DNA from: JBBRYB01 sp038238115
GTDB lineage: Bacteria; Actinomycetota; Actinomycetes; Propionibacteriales; Nocardioidaceae
Direction: 5' to 3'
Length of the DNA: 64,000 nt
Assembly (NCBI GenBank): GCA_038238115.1
Contig: JBBRYB010000011.1
Span: 55,339-119,338, forward strand
A model generated the notes under the pieces. It saw only the letters and a list, made by a program, of their open reading frames with translations, was not told the origin of the DNA and searched no databases. The position numbers were made by a program, and so were the translations under genes. This document shows, in pieces, positions 8,667 to 16,954 of this stretch; within the stretch, counting starts at the first letter, position 1, and the number at the start of each line of letters is the position of its first letter.

Positions 8667-9011
8667 ATGAGAGAGGACACCGACCAAGGACACCGCGTGC
8701 TGAGGGATCCTGACGGGATGGACCTGACCTTCACCGGCGGCATCTGGTATTGGCGGGGCCCGTCGCCGTACTACTTCGTCACGGTGCCGGAGGAGGAGAG
8801 CCTCCACCTCCAGGCAGTGTCCACAGCAGTGACCTACGGCTGGGGAATGATTCCGGTGCGGGTCAAGCTCGGCGTCACCGAGTGGGAGACCTCGCTGTTT
8901 CCCAAGGACGGGCTGTACGTGGTGCCGTTGAAGGACGCGGTGCGCCGCGCCGAGGACCTCGACGAGGGCGACACCGTCACGGTGCGACTGACCGTCGCCG
9001 GCCTGATGTGA
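8667..9011 (+). CDS. DUF1905-domain protein
   Basis: Small protein (114 aa from 8667) with a DUF1905 beta-barrel: LTFTGGIWYWRGPSPYYFVT, then WGMIPVRVKLG, WETSLFPKDGLYVVPLK and a final DEGDTVTVRLTV. This fold is often linked to YdeI-like proteins; its function is unknown. The ATG at 8667 is preferred because TACTGT (8654-8659) lies 7 bases upstream, matching the leaderless pattern of the window. A second ATG at 8718 starts exactly at the conserved domain and is a real alternative. It is divergent from the WYL regulator, which may control it. Confidence 0.8.
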   Translation: MREDTDQGHRVLRDPDGMDLTFTGGIWYWRGPSPYYFVTVPEEESLHLQAVSTAVTYGWGMIPVRVKLGVTEWETSLFPKDGLYVVPLKDAVRRAEDLDEGDTVTVRLTVAGLM

Positions 9012-9322
9012 CGGTGCCGGTCGCGCCGGCTGACCCTGAGCCCGGGTCCTACCACCGTTGGCCCGATGCCTCATCGTCACCGCGGCTGGGGCCGCCCGGT
9101 GGAGGATGCCGGGTGCCCAGCTGAGCAGGCAGCCCACCGGGTGGCTGCCTCGAGTCGTAGACGAGGCCCCCACGACAGCCGATTGCCTGCACCGTGAGGC
9201 GATCGGTGACATCGTCGTTGATGCCGATGGACGGACGACCATGGACGTGGCTCAGCTGGTGACGTCCCAGGCCGGTGGATGGCCACCCTTCCTTACGCCG
9301 TCAGCACTGAGGAGACCAGACA
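9012..9322. other. Intergenic stretch without a recognisable gene
   Basis: About 310 bp between the DUF1905 gene and the RmlB-like gene. Open frames exist on both strands but lack recognisable protein character. The right end holds GAGGAG at about 9308-9313, the ribosome binding site of the next gene. Confidence 0.6.
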
Positions 9323-10333
9323 GTGAACCTCTTCGTCACCGGAGCCGCCGGCTTCATCGGCAGCAACTTCGTCCGCTACTGGACCGCGACCCACCCCGAG
9401 GACGGCGTCGTCGGCTACGACCTGCTCACCTACGCCGGGTCCGAGGCCAACCTCGCCGATGTCCGCGACCGCGTCACGTTCGTGCGGGGCGACATCGGTG
9501 ACCGTCCTCAGGTCGAGGAGCTGCTCAATCGGCATGAGATCGACACCGTCGTCAACTTCGCTGCCGAGTCGCACAACAGCCTCGCCGTCCTCGACCCCGG
9601 TCGCTTCTTCGAGACCAATGTGCTCGGCACCCAACGGCTGCTCGAGGCGTCCCGACACCACGGCGTGCAACGGTTCCACCACATCTCGACCTGCGAGGTG
9701 TACGGCGACCTGGCGCTCGACGATCCGGGGGCGTTCACCGAGGAGTCCCCCTACCGTCCGCGGACGCCGTACAACGCCTCGAAGGCAGGGGCCGACCACG
9801 CCGTGCGCGCCTACCACGAGACCTTCGGGCTCCCGGTAACGATCACGAACTGCTCCAACAACTATGGGCCCTACCAGTTCCCCGAGAAGGTCATCCCCGT
9901 CTTCGTCACGAAGGCGCTCCAGGACCAGCCCCTTCCCATCTACGCCACCAGCCAGAACCGACGTGAATGGCTGCACGTCGACGACCACTGCCGGGCGATC
10001 GACGCCGTGCTGAGCCGCGGCCGAGTCGGCGACACCTACAACATCGGGTCCGGACGCGAGGCGAGCGTCGCCGAGCTCGCCGCCGTTATCCTCGCCGCAC
10101 TCGCCAAGCCGGCATCGTTGATGGCCACCGTGCCGGACCGTCCAGGTCATGACCGCCGGTATCTGCTGGACACGACCAAGATCCGCACCGAACTTGGCTG
10201 GACGCCCGTTGTCGGCTTCGAGACAGGCATCGACGACACGATCTCCTGGTACGCCGACAACCGCGACTGGTGGGAGCCGCTCCTGCAGCGCCGCACGGTC
10301 GACGAAGGGCGGTGGCTGGCGGTCGGCCGCTAG
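9323..10333 (+). CDS. dTDP-glucose 4,6-dehydratase-like extended SDR with an altered active site
   Basis: Nucleotide-sugar dehydratase/epimerase family protein of 336 aa. The Rossmann motif GAAGFIGS, the catalytic YNASK (Tyr150, Lys154) and the substrate segment NNYGPYQFPEKVIP match RmlB. However, the RmlB catalytic triplet Thr-Asp-Glu reads Thr-Cys-Glu here (STCEVYG, residues 122-128), and the usual AAESHVDRSI is AAESHNSLAVLDP. The aspartate normally protonates the leaving hydroxyl, so the dehydration step may be altered. No rmlA, rmlC or rmlD lies nearby. The GTG start has GAGGAG upstream. Annotating it as rfbB would be unsafe. Confidence 0.8.
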   Translation: MNLFVTGAAGFIGSNFVRYWTATHPEDGVVGYDLLTYAGSEANLADVRDRVTFVRGDIGDRPQVEELLNRHEIDTVVNFAAESHNSLAVLDPGRFFETNVLGTQRLLEASRHHGVQRFHHISTCEVYGDLALDDPGAFTEESPYRPRTPYNASKAGADHAVRAYHETFGLPVTITNCSNNYGPYQFPEKVIPVFVTKALQDQPLPIYATSQNRREWLHVDDHCRAIDAVLSRGRVGDTYNIGSGREASVAELAAVILAALAKPASLMATVPDRPGHDRRYLLDTTKIRTELGWTPVVGFETGIDDTISWYADNRDWWEPLLQRRTVDEGRWLAVGR

Positions 10334-10461
10334 CCGAGCCGGCCGACGGATCGGGTGACCGGTGGAGCTGGTCGACGACGGCAAGGATCTGTCCACAGGT
10401 CGCCGGCACAGGCCTGCATCCGCTCCGCCGGCGTTCGCCCGTCGTCGAACGAGACCACCGC

Positions 10462-11406
10462 TCAGCGGCCGAACGCCGAGGTCAGGTCGTCGAGATCCTC
10501 CAGGTCCTCCTCGGTCGGTGTCCACGCCCCGGCGGAAACGTTGAGGCGCACCTGGTCGGCGCTGGTGGCACCGGCGATCACCGAAGCCACGTAAGGCATC
10601 GCGACGAGACCCCCGATGGCGACCTCGAGCATCGTGGCCGATCTGTCGTCGGCATAGGACGCGATCGCCTCGATCCGATCGAAGTCCGCCTGCTCCAGCC
10701 GCTGGGGCTGGGTGGCCAGCCTGGTGCCGTCCGGGGCGTCTTCACCGCGCCGGTACTTGCCGGTGAGCAGGCCGAACTCCAACGGGAAGAACGGCAGCAG
10801 GCCGACGCCGAGGTGCTCGCAGGCGGGGACGAGCTCGGCGTCGGCGGCGCGGTCGTAGAGGGAGTACTTGTTCTGGGCGCTGACGAAGCCGGGTCCCTCG
10901 CTGGCGCGCGCCACCCAGTCGGCCTCCACGACCTGCCACCCGGCGAAGTTGGACGAGCCGATGTAGCGCACCTTGCCCTCGGTCACGAGCTCGGCCAGGG
11001 TGGCCAACGTCTCCTCGACCGGAGTATGTGGGTCCGGTTCGTGCATCTGGTAGAGATCGATCCAGTCGGTGCCGAGCCGGCGCAGGCTGGCCTCCACGGC
11101 CGTCCGGATGTAGCGCCGCGACCCACGCACTCCCCAGTCCGGCCCGTTGAGCCCGGCCATGTCCATCCCGAACTTTGTCGCGACGATGACGTCCGCCCGC
11201 CGGCTCCCGAGCGCCCGGCCGAGCAGCCGCTCACTCTCGCCTCGCCCGTAGGTGTCGGCGGTGTCGAACAGCGTGACTCCCTCGTCGAGGGCTGCTTCGA
11301 CCACCTGCTGGGTCTGCTCGGCGTCGATCCGGGCGCCGAATGCGTTGCAACCGAGCCCGACCCGGCTGACGGTGAGCCCGGACGGTCCCAGCTGGTCATA
11401 GTGCAT
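10462..11406 (-). CDS. Aldo/keto reductase
   Basis: NADPH-dependent carbonyl reductase with a TIM-barrel fold, about 314 aa. The tetrad is present: Asp in FDTADTYG, the following Tyr, Lys in VATKFG and His in YQMHEPD. SASVIAGATSADQV-like sequence (SVIAGATSADQV) near the C-terminus binds the cofactor phosphate. A GTG at 11412 overlaps the stop of the ATP-grasp gene (GTGA), and an ATG follows at 11406; either start is possible and both imply translational coupling. The pairing with an ATP-grasp ligase suggests a shared pathway, but the substrate is unknown. Confidence 0.9.
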   Translation of the reverse strand: MHYDQLGPSGLTVSRVGLGCNAFGARIDAEQTQQVVEAALDEGVTLFDTADTYGRGESERLLGRALGSRRADVIVATKFGMDMAGLNGPDWGVRGSRRYIRTAVEASLRRLGTDWIDLYQMHEPDPHTPVEETLATLAELVTEGKVRYIGSSNFAGWQVVEADWVARASEGPGFVSAQNKYSLYDRAADAELVPACEHLGVGLLPFFPLEFGLLTGKYRRGEDAPDGTRLATQPQRLEQADFDRIEAIASYADDRSATMLEVAIGGLVAMPYVASVIAGATSADQVRLNVSAGAWTPTEEDLEDLDDLTSAFGR

Positions 11407-11408
11407 GC

Positions 11409-12656
11409 TCACGTGGTCGCAGCTCCTTGGTCGGTCTTCCAGAGGTCCAGCAGTCCACGGAAGTGCCCGAGGAACTCGTCCACCTCGTGGGCTGGGTAGG
11501 TGGTCACGACCGTATGCGTCAGCAGCTCGTCGAAGGCGGCCGAGCTGATCCAGTCAACCACCATCTCGTCGATATGCGGCAAGCTGGTGGTGCAGAAGTC
11601 CACATAGCGGTCGTGGTCGAAGTACCGCTCAGCGAGCTGCCGGTACTGGTCCAGCTTGTCGTCGTAGGACAGGCCATCGTCGTCGCCGACGGCGAACCAC
11701 TCTTCCGGAGCGACGTGTGGTCTGGGCACCCGGACGGTCGCGAGACAGAACGCGGACCACTTGACCAGCGCCCGCATCGCCCAGGGGAAGTAGTAGTGCA
11801 GCGACGTGACAGCGACGTCGGGGCATGCGTTCGCGTAGTCGATCGGCATGACTTCGTCGCCCTGGATGAGCATCTCGCTGGAGTTGAACTCCCGTTGGAA
11901 GAACGCATTGACGGTCTGCGCGATCGTGACCGCCTCCCGGCCGACCTTCGGCGACAAGAAGTCGTGGTCGACCGCGTAGCGGGCATGCATGGGCTGCTCC
12001 GGCCTGAAGTTCATCACCATCGTCTCCGGCCCGATCGCCAGCACGCGCGCGAAGACGTCATAGGGCTCGACGGCCTTCTGCAGATGCATGAGCATCTCCC
12101 CGGACTGGTTGTAGGCCGCGAACAGGTCCTGGTCGCTCTCGATTCGTGACACACCCCGCCAGGCGCCCCCGTCGAACGGCTTCATGAACATCGGGTAGCC
12201 CATCTCATGAGCGATCTCAGCCAGGTCGAAGGGCTCGTTGTAGCGCTGGGACGTGGAGGCCCACCGCACGTTGTCCACCGGGTTCTTGTAGGGCACGAGC
12301 ACCGTCTCGGGCACTTTCATCCCGAGGCGCATCAGGGCGCAGTACGCCGAGTGCTTCTCCATCGACTGAAAAGTGAAAGGCGAGTTGAGCAGGTAGACGT
12401 CGTCCAACAGCGCGACCTTCTTCAGCCACTCCCGCGGGTGGTAGTACCAGTGCGCGAGCCGGTCGATGACGAGGTCGTGGCGAGCCTTGGCCCGCAGGTT
12501 GAACGGCTCGATCCGCACTCGCTCGGTCTCGATCTCGTGGCGCCCGCCGGCATGCTCGAAGACCCCGAGGCGGCGCGTGATCTCCTCGAATGCGCGCGGC
12601 CAGTCCTCCTCGTTGCCCAGCAGCAGGCCGACCAGGTGTCTGTGGGGCTCTGTCAT
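11409..12656 (-). CDS. ATP-grasp family ligase of unknown substrate
   Basis: Protein of 415 aa with an ATP-grasp fold. Central segment YPMFMKPFDGGAWRGVSRI carries the nucleotide-binding lysine and glycine-rich loop, ALMRLGMKVPETVLVPYK is the preceding lid region, and EVMPIDYANACPDVAV carries metal-binding acidic/asparagine residues near the C-terminal third. The N-terminal GNEEDWPRAFEEITRRL is characteristic of an uncharacterised actinobacterial group. Such enzymes join a carboxylate to an amine or thiol. The frame remains open far upstream of the ATG at 12656, but that portion is antisense to glmS and is not real. It overlaps the aldo/keto reductase by 4 bases, implying joint expression. Confidence 0.82.
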   Translation of the reverse strand: MTEPHRHLVGLLLGNEEDWPRAFEEITRRLGVFEHAGGRHEIETERVRIEPFNLRAKARHDLVIDRLAHWYYHPREWLKKVALLDDVYLLNSPFTFQSMEKHSAYCALMRLGMKVPETVLVPYKNPVDNVRWASTSQRYNEPFDLAEIAHEMGYPMFMKPFDGGAWRGVSRIESDQDLFAAYNQSGEMLMHLQKAVEPYDVFARVLAIGPETMVMNFRPEQPMHARYAVDHDFLSPKVGREAVTIAQTVNAFFQREFNSSEMLIQGDEVMPIDYANACPDVAVTSLHYYFPWAMRALVKWSAFCLATVRVPRPHVAPEEWFAVGDDDGLSYDDKLDQYRQLAERYFDHDRYVDFCTTSLPHIDEMVVDWISSAAFDELLTHTVVTTYPAHEVDEFLGHFRGLLDLWKTDQGAATT

Positions 12657-12887
12657 CAGGCGGCCGCTCCGATCGGGGTGGCGTGTCAGCAGAACCGAGA
12701 GAGTGAGGCGACGAGGTGGCGCGGGACGAGTACGCCCGCGCCCCACCGTGCCATCTTCGCGTGCCCCAGCCGCTCCGCAACCCTCGCTTAGCGTCAGCGC
12801 ATCCTGACCGCCATGATCGACATTGTCTGCCCGCTCGCGGGCAAATACTTGCAATTCACGTCCAGAAGCCGCAAGGTTGGTGCGGTG

Positions 12888-13166
12888 ATGGGCCCGCGTA
12901 CTCCGACGCCAGAGACGGAACTGGTCCGGCGGGTTGCCGAGAGCGCCGGGCTGTCGCGACACGAGGCGCGTCGGGTCCTCGGCGACGTGGTCGCCTACTT
13001 CGCCGAGCCGGTCGAGGTCGTCGTACGACGGCGGCACACCGAGCTCAAGCGGGCCGGTCTGAAGAACCCAGAAATCTTCGCGCAGATCACCACCGAGCTG
13101 ACCGGCCGCGTCGTGGCGGCACCTCCGCTCTCCGAGCGCCAGCTGCGGCGCATCGTCTACGGCTAA
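12888..13166 (+). CDS. Small conserved helical protein upstream of glmS
   Basis: Protein of 92 aa, unrecognised function. It is predicted mostly helical and basic: LVRRVAESAGLSRHEARRVLGDV, then RRRHTELKRAGLKNPEIFAQI, then a conserved-looking end SERQLRRIVYG. The size and charge suggest nucleic-acid or protein binding. The frame is open from 12813, but the ATG at 12888 begins just before the ordered part. Its stop TAA forms part of TAAGGAG, the ribosome binding site of glmS, so both genes are almost certainly cotranscribed. A possible promoter with TTGTCT (12823-12828) and a 14-bp inverted repeat at 12829-12842 lies upstream. Confidence 0.72.
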   Translation: MGPRTPTPETELVRRVAESAGLSRHEARRVLGDVVAYFAEPVEVVVRRRHTELKRAGLKNPEIFAQITTELTGRVVAAPPLSERQLRRIVYG

Positions 13167-13175
13167 GGAGCCCCC

Positions 13176-14996
13176 ATGTGCGGAATCGTCGGGTACGTCG
13201 GCGGGCAGGCCGCCGCCCCCCTCATCCTCGAAGGCCTGACCCGGCTGGAGTACCGCGGCTACGACTCGGCCGGAGTCGCCGTGCTGGGCGCTGGTGGCGT
13301 CCGGGTGGCCAAGCGGGCGGGCCGGGTCCGTGACCTCGAGACCGCCATCCCCCGACGGTTCGGCGGCAAGGTCGGCATCGGGCACACGCGCTGGGCCACC
13401 CATGGTGGGGCGACGGACGAGAACGCCCATCCCCATCTCGACGCGACCGGCCGGGTGGCTGTCGTCCACAACGGGATCATCGACAACGCCGCCTCGCTGC
13501 GGGAGCGGCTGGCAGCCGACGGGGTCGAGTTCTCCTCGGAGACCGACACCGAGGTCATCGCCCACCTGGTCGGCCGCTCCACGGCCGACACGCTCGAAGG
13601 CGCGGTGCTCGACGCGCTCGGGCAGATCGACGGCACCTACGGCCTCGCCGTGCTGGACGCCCGGCACCCCGACCGGATCGTGGTCGCGCGCAACGGCTCG
13701 CCGCTCATCCTCGGCGTCCGCGACAACGAGATGCACATCGCGAGCGACGTGTCGGCGCTGGTCCGCTACACCCGACAGGTCGTCCACCTCGACGACGGCG
13801 ACCTGGCGTCGGTGACCGCGAGCGGGTTCACCACGTTCACGCCCGACCGCAGGAGCACGCACAAGCAACCCACGACGGTGGACGTCGACGCCGAGGACTA
13901 CGACTCCGCCGGCCACGAGCACTTCATGCTCAAGGAGATCCTGGAGCAGCCGGCCGCCGCCGAGCGGGTGCTGCGCGGCAGGCTCGACCGGAGGTTCGGC
14001 ACCGCCCACCTGGGCGGCCTCAACCTCGACGCCCGTGAGACCCGTGCGATCCGCCGGGTCAAGGTCCTCGGCTGCGGTTCGGCGTACTACGCCGGTCAGC
14101 TCGGCGCCACGCTCATCGAGGACCTCGCCCGGGTCCCCGCGGACGCCGAGGCGGCCTCGGAGTTCCGCTACCGCAACCCCATCATCGAGCCCGACACCCT
14201 GTACGTCGCTGTCAGCCAGTCCGGGGAGACGCTCGACACGCTGCTCGCCGTACAGGAGGTCAGGCGCAAAGGTGGCCGGGTCGTCGGTCTCGTCAACGTT
14301 GTGGGCTCGGCCATCGCCCGTGAGTGCGACGGCGGCATCTACCTGCACGCCGGCCCCGAGGTCGCAGTCGCCTCGACCAAGGCACTGACCACGATGTCGA
14401 TCGCGTTCGCACTGCTCGCCCTGCACCTCGGACGCGTGCGCGACCTCTCGGTGAGCAACGGCCAGCGCATCATCGACGGTCTCGAGCGGCTGCCCGGGCA
14501 GATCGAGGACATCCTGCTCACGAGCGAGGATCTCAGTGTGCACGCAGGTCGGCTCGCGGACGCGGAGAGTCTGTTCTTCATCGGGCGGGTGCGCGGATTC
14601 CCGGTAGCTCGCGAGGGCGCGCAGAAGTTCAAGGAGATCACCTACCGCCATGCCGAGGCCTACCAGTCCTCGGAGCTCAAGCACGGACCGCTCGCGCTCA
14701 TCGGCAAGGGCGTGCCGACCGTCTGCATCGTGCCGGCCGACGACCTCACGGGTCGCAACGTGGCCGCCCTGCACGAGATCGTGGCACGCCATGGCCCGCT
14801 CGTCGTCATCACCCATCGCAGCGTCGACCTCGGCTACCTCGACGCGGTGCGGATCGACGTACCCCAAAACGAGCCGGAGCTCGACCCCATCCTGATGACG
14901 ATCCCGCTGCAGCTGCTCGCCTACCACGCCGCGGCCAAGCTGGGTCTCGACGTCGACAAGCCGCGCAACCTGGCCAAGTCCGTGACCGTCGAGTAG
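13176..14996 (+). CDS. glmS: Glutamine--fructose-6-phosphate aminotransferase (isomerizing)
   Basis: Makes glucosamine-6-phosphate from fructose-6-phosphate and glutamine, the first step to UDP-GlcNAc. The protein is 606 aa, the full family length. The N-terminal MCGIVGYVG gives Cys2 as the nucleophile of the class II glutaminase domain, and GIGHTRWATHG is intact. Two SIS domains follow, with CGSAYYAG, SQSGETLDTL and VASTKALTTM. The end, NLAKSVTVE, is canonical. It starts 9 bases after the small helical protein and precedes the HTH-MurA gene, so substrate supply and use for UDP-GlcNAc chemistry are adjacent. It is likely a second copy, since actinobacteria usually carry a housekeeping glmS elsewhere; this is inference. 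Confidence 0.95.
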   Translation: MCGIVGYVGGQAAAPLILEGLTRLEYRGYDSAGVAVLGAGGVRVAKRAGRVRDLETAIPRRFGGKVGIGHTRWATHGGATDENAHPHLDATGRVAVVHNGIIDNAASLRERLAADGVEFSSETDTEVIAHLVGRSTADTLEGAVLDALGQIDGTYGLAVLDARHPDRIVVARNGSPLILGVRDNEMHIASDVSALVRYTRQVVHLDDGDLASVTASGFTTFTPDRRSTHKQPTTVDVDAEDYDSAGHEHFMLKEILEQPAAAERVLRGRLDRRFGTAHLGGLNLDARETRAIRRVKVLGCGSAYYAGQLGATLIEDLARVPADAEAASEFRYRNPIIEPDTLYVAVSQSGETLDTLLAVQEVRRKGGRVVGLVNVVGSAIARECDGGIYLHAGPEVAVASTKALTTMSIAFALLALHLGRVRDLSVSNGQRIIDGLERLPGQIEDILLTSEDLSVHAGRLADAESLFFIGRVRGFPVAREGAQKFKEITYRHAEAYQSSELKHGPLALIGKGVPTVCIVPADDLTGRNVAALHEIVARHGPLVVITHRSVDLGYLDAVRIDVPQNEPELDPILMTIPLQLLAYHAAAKLGLDVDKPRNLAKSVTVE

Positions 14997-15066
14997 CGCG
15001 CCCGACCGCCCGCCACCCATCGCGGGACAGCACGCGTCCGGTCGCCACGCCCATGGAGTGGCAACG

Positions 15067-15094
15067 TTGTCCTATCTCAGATATGAGATACGGT
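15067..15094 (+). promoter_or_regulatory. Promoter of the HTH-MurA gene with an 18-bp operator in its spacer
   Basis: TTGTCC (15067-15072) and TACGGT (15089-15094) are separated by 16 bp and followed 6 bases later by the ATG at 15101. The spacer is occupied by the perfect palindrome TATCTCAgataTGAGATA (15073-15090), which touches the -10. A protein bound there would block RNA polymerase. The HTH domain of the gene it drives is the obvious candidate. Confidence 0.65.
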
Positions 15095-15100
15095 GTCGCG

Positions 15101-16630
15101 ATGACCGAGAACTATCTGGTCCGGATCGGCATGCTCATCCGTGACGCGCGTAAGCACCGCGGCTACACGCAGATGCAGCTCGCGGACGTGCTCGGCACGA
15201 GCCAGAGCGCGATCAACCGGATCGAGCGAGGCCATCAGAACCTGAGCCTGGAGATGCTGGCACGCATCGGCGAGGCGCTCGACTCCGAGATCGTGTCCCT
15301 GGGGGCGCCCGGCCCGATGCATCTGAGGGTCGCCGGCGGAACCATCTTGTCGGGGGCGATCGACGTGAAGTCGAGCAAGAACGCCGGCGTCGCCCTGCTG
15401 TGCGCCTCACTGCTCAACAAGGGACGCACCACGCTGCGCAAGGTCGCCCGGATCGAGGAGGTCAACCGCATCCTGGAAGTGCTCAACAGCATCGGGGTGC
15501 GGTCGACGTGGGTGGGCAACGACAACGACCTCGAGCTCGTGTCCCCCGAGACGCTCGACCTGTCGGCCATCGACGAGGTGGCGGCGCGTCGAACGCGCAG
15601 CATCATCATGTTCCTCGGCCCGCTCCTGCACGACCGCGCCGAGTTCGAGCTGCCGTACGCCGGAGGCTGTGATCTCGGCACGCGGACCGTGGAGCCGCAC
15701 CTGTCGGCACTTCGCCCCTTCGGGCTCGAGGTCAAGGCCACCGAGGGCAGCTACCACGCCCGGGTCGACCGAAGCGTGTCACCTGCTCGGCCAATCGTGC
15801 TCACCGAGCGGGGCGACACCGTGACGGAGAACGCTCTGCTCGCCGCGGCCCGCCACCCCGGCTGCACGGTGATCCGCAACGCCAGCCCCAACTACATGGT
15901 GCAGGACCTGTGCTTCTTCCTCACCAAGCTGGGCGTCACGATCGACGGGATCGGCACCACCACGCTGACGGTCCACGGCGTCGACCGGATCGACACCGAT
16001 GTCGACTACGCCCCTTCCGAGGACCCCATCGAGGCGATGAGCCTCCTCGCGGCGGCGATCGTGACGTCGTCGAGCATCACGATCAGGCGGGTGCCGATCG
16101 AGTTCCTCGAGATCGAGCTCGCGCTGCTCGAGGAGATGGGTTTCCAGTACGCGCGCTCCGACGAGTACCTCGCCGGCAACGGCCATACCCGGCTCGTCGA
16201 CCTGACGACCCGCCCCTCGACGCTGCACGCACCGATCGACAAGATCCACCCGATGCCGTTTCCGGGCCTCAACATCGACAACCTGCCGTTCTTCGCCGTG
16301 ATCGCCGCCACGGCGCAGGGACAGACCCTGATCCACGACTGGGTCTACGACAACCGCGCGATCTATCTCACCGAGCTCACAAAGCTCGGTGCGACCGTTA
16401 CCCTGCTCGACCCGCACCGGGTGCTCGTGGAAGGTCCCACCCGATGGTCGGCAGCCGAGCTCATGTGCCCCCCGGCGCTGCGCCCCGCCGTCGTCATCTT
16501 GCTGGCGATGATGGCGGCCAGGGGTACGTCGGTCCTGCGCAACGTGTACGTGATCAACCGTGGCTACGAAGACCTGGCCGAGCGGCTCAACGCGCTGGGG
16601 GCGCAGGTCGAGACGTTTCGCGACATCTGA
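15101..16630 (+). CDS. HTH(XRE)-UDP-N-acetylglucosamine 1-carboxyvinyltransferase (MurA-like) fusion
   Basis: Protein of 509 aa. Residues about 5-65 are a Cro/C1-type helix-turn-helix (YTQMQLADVLGTSQSAINRI). Residues about 75-505 are an EPSP/MurA-type enolpyruvyl transferase: Lys93-Asn94 in the KSSKNAG motif, and Cys190 in GGCDLGTR, which aligns with the fosfomycin-reactive cysteine of MurA, and FPGLNID whose Asp matches the MurA catalytic aspartate. It may therefore transfer enolpyruvate to UDP-GlcNAc while sensing substrate to control its own transcription. An upstream ATG at 15083 lies inside the operator, so the ATG at 15101 is chosen; the message looks leaderless. Sequence away from the active site has diverged from housekeeping MurA. 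Confidence 0.88.
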   Translation: MTENYLVRIGMLIRDARKHRGYTQMQLADVLGTSQSAINRIERGHQNLSLEMLARIGEALDSEIVSLGAPGPMHLRVAGGTILSGAIDVKSSKNAGVALLCASLLNKGRTTLRKVARIEEVNRILEVLNSIGVRSTWVGNDNDLELVSPETLDLSAIDEVAARRTRSIIMFLGPLLHDRAEFELPYAGGCDLGTRTVEPHLSALRPFGLEVKATEGSYHARVDRSVSPARPIVLTERGDTVTENALLAAARHPGCTVIRNASPNYMVQDLCFFLTKLGVTIDGIGTTTLTVHGVDRIDTDVDYAPSEDPIEAMSLLAAAIVTSSSITIRRVPIEFLEIELALLEEMGFQYARSDEYLAGNGHTRLVDLTTRPSTLHAPIDKIHPMPFPGLNIDNLPFFAVIAATAQGQTLIHDWVYDNRAIYLTELTKLGATVTLLDPHRVLVEGPTRWSAAELMCPPALRPAVVILLAMMAARGTSVLRNVYVINRGYEDLAERLNALGAQVETFRDI

Positions 16631-16675
16631 CCCGCCGGTCGACGCGGGCGAGTCAGCGCCGCGCCGAAGTCGGGT

Positions 16676-16942
16676 TCAGCCGAAGAGCTCGTCGAGATAG
16701 GAGCGCGCCTGTCTCGTCGGCGTGTAGTCCGGCGGCGCGGTCATGCCAGGGAGAATCCGTGGGATCGGCTGGGTCGTCGGGCCGGACGACACGTGCCACT
16801 CGTTCTCCTGCTCGATCAGCAGCCCGAGGTCGGCATGGGACAGGAACATGCCCTCGCACCGCGAGCACTGGGCCACTGGGACCCCGCCACGCTCGTGCCG
16901 GACCATCTCTGCGCTGCACTGCGGGCATCTCATCAGGTCCAT
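16676..16942 (-). CDS. Small zinc-ribbon protein (TFIIB-type)
   Basis: Protein of 88 aa. The N-terminal CPQCSAEM and QCSRCEGMFL provide a CxxC...CxxC zinc ribbon of the zf-TFIIB type, followed by a helix (SHADLGLLIEQENEW) and a proline-rich tail ending in ARSYLDELFG. Its role is unknown; similar proteins are common in actinobacteria. The ATG at 16942 is only 18 bp from the divergent GDPD start and probably leaderless (TAACTT at 16949-16954 on the minus strand). Confidence 0.85.
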   Translation of the reverse strand: MDLMRCPQCSAEMVRHERGGVPVAQCSRCEGMFLSHADLGLLIEQENEWHVSSGPTTQPIPRILPGMTAPPDYTPTRQARSYLDELFG

Positions 16943-16947
16943 GGCTC

Positions 16948-16954
16948 TAAGTTA
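16948..16954. promoter_or_regulatory. Symmetric -10 element shared by two divergent leaderless genes
   Basis: The sequence TAAGTTA reads as TAAGTT on the plus strand (7 bases before the GDPD GTG) and TAACTT on the minus strand (6 bases before the zinc-ribbon ATG). The entire intergenic distance is 18 bp, so both promoters must share these bases. Confidence 0.5.

Noticed and set aside
12657..15020. Minus-strand frame continuing over 2 kb upstream of the ATP-grasp gene
   Set aside because: It is antisense to glmS and the small helical protein. Only the part after the ATG at 12656 is ATP-grasp-like.
14324..15100. Plus-strand frame upstream of the HTH-MurA start
   Set aside because: It overlaps glmS in another frame and has arginine-rich shadow composition. 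The real start is at 15101 behind the promoter.
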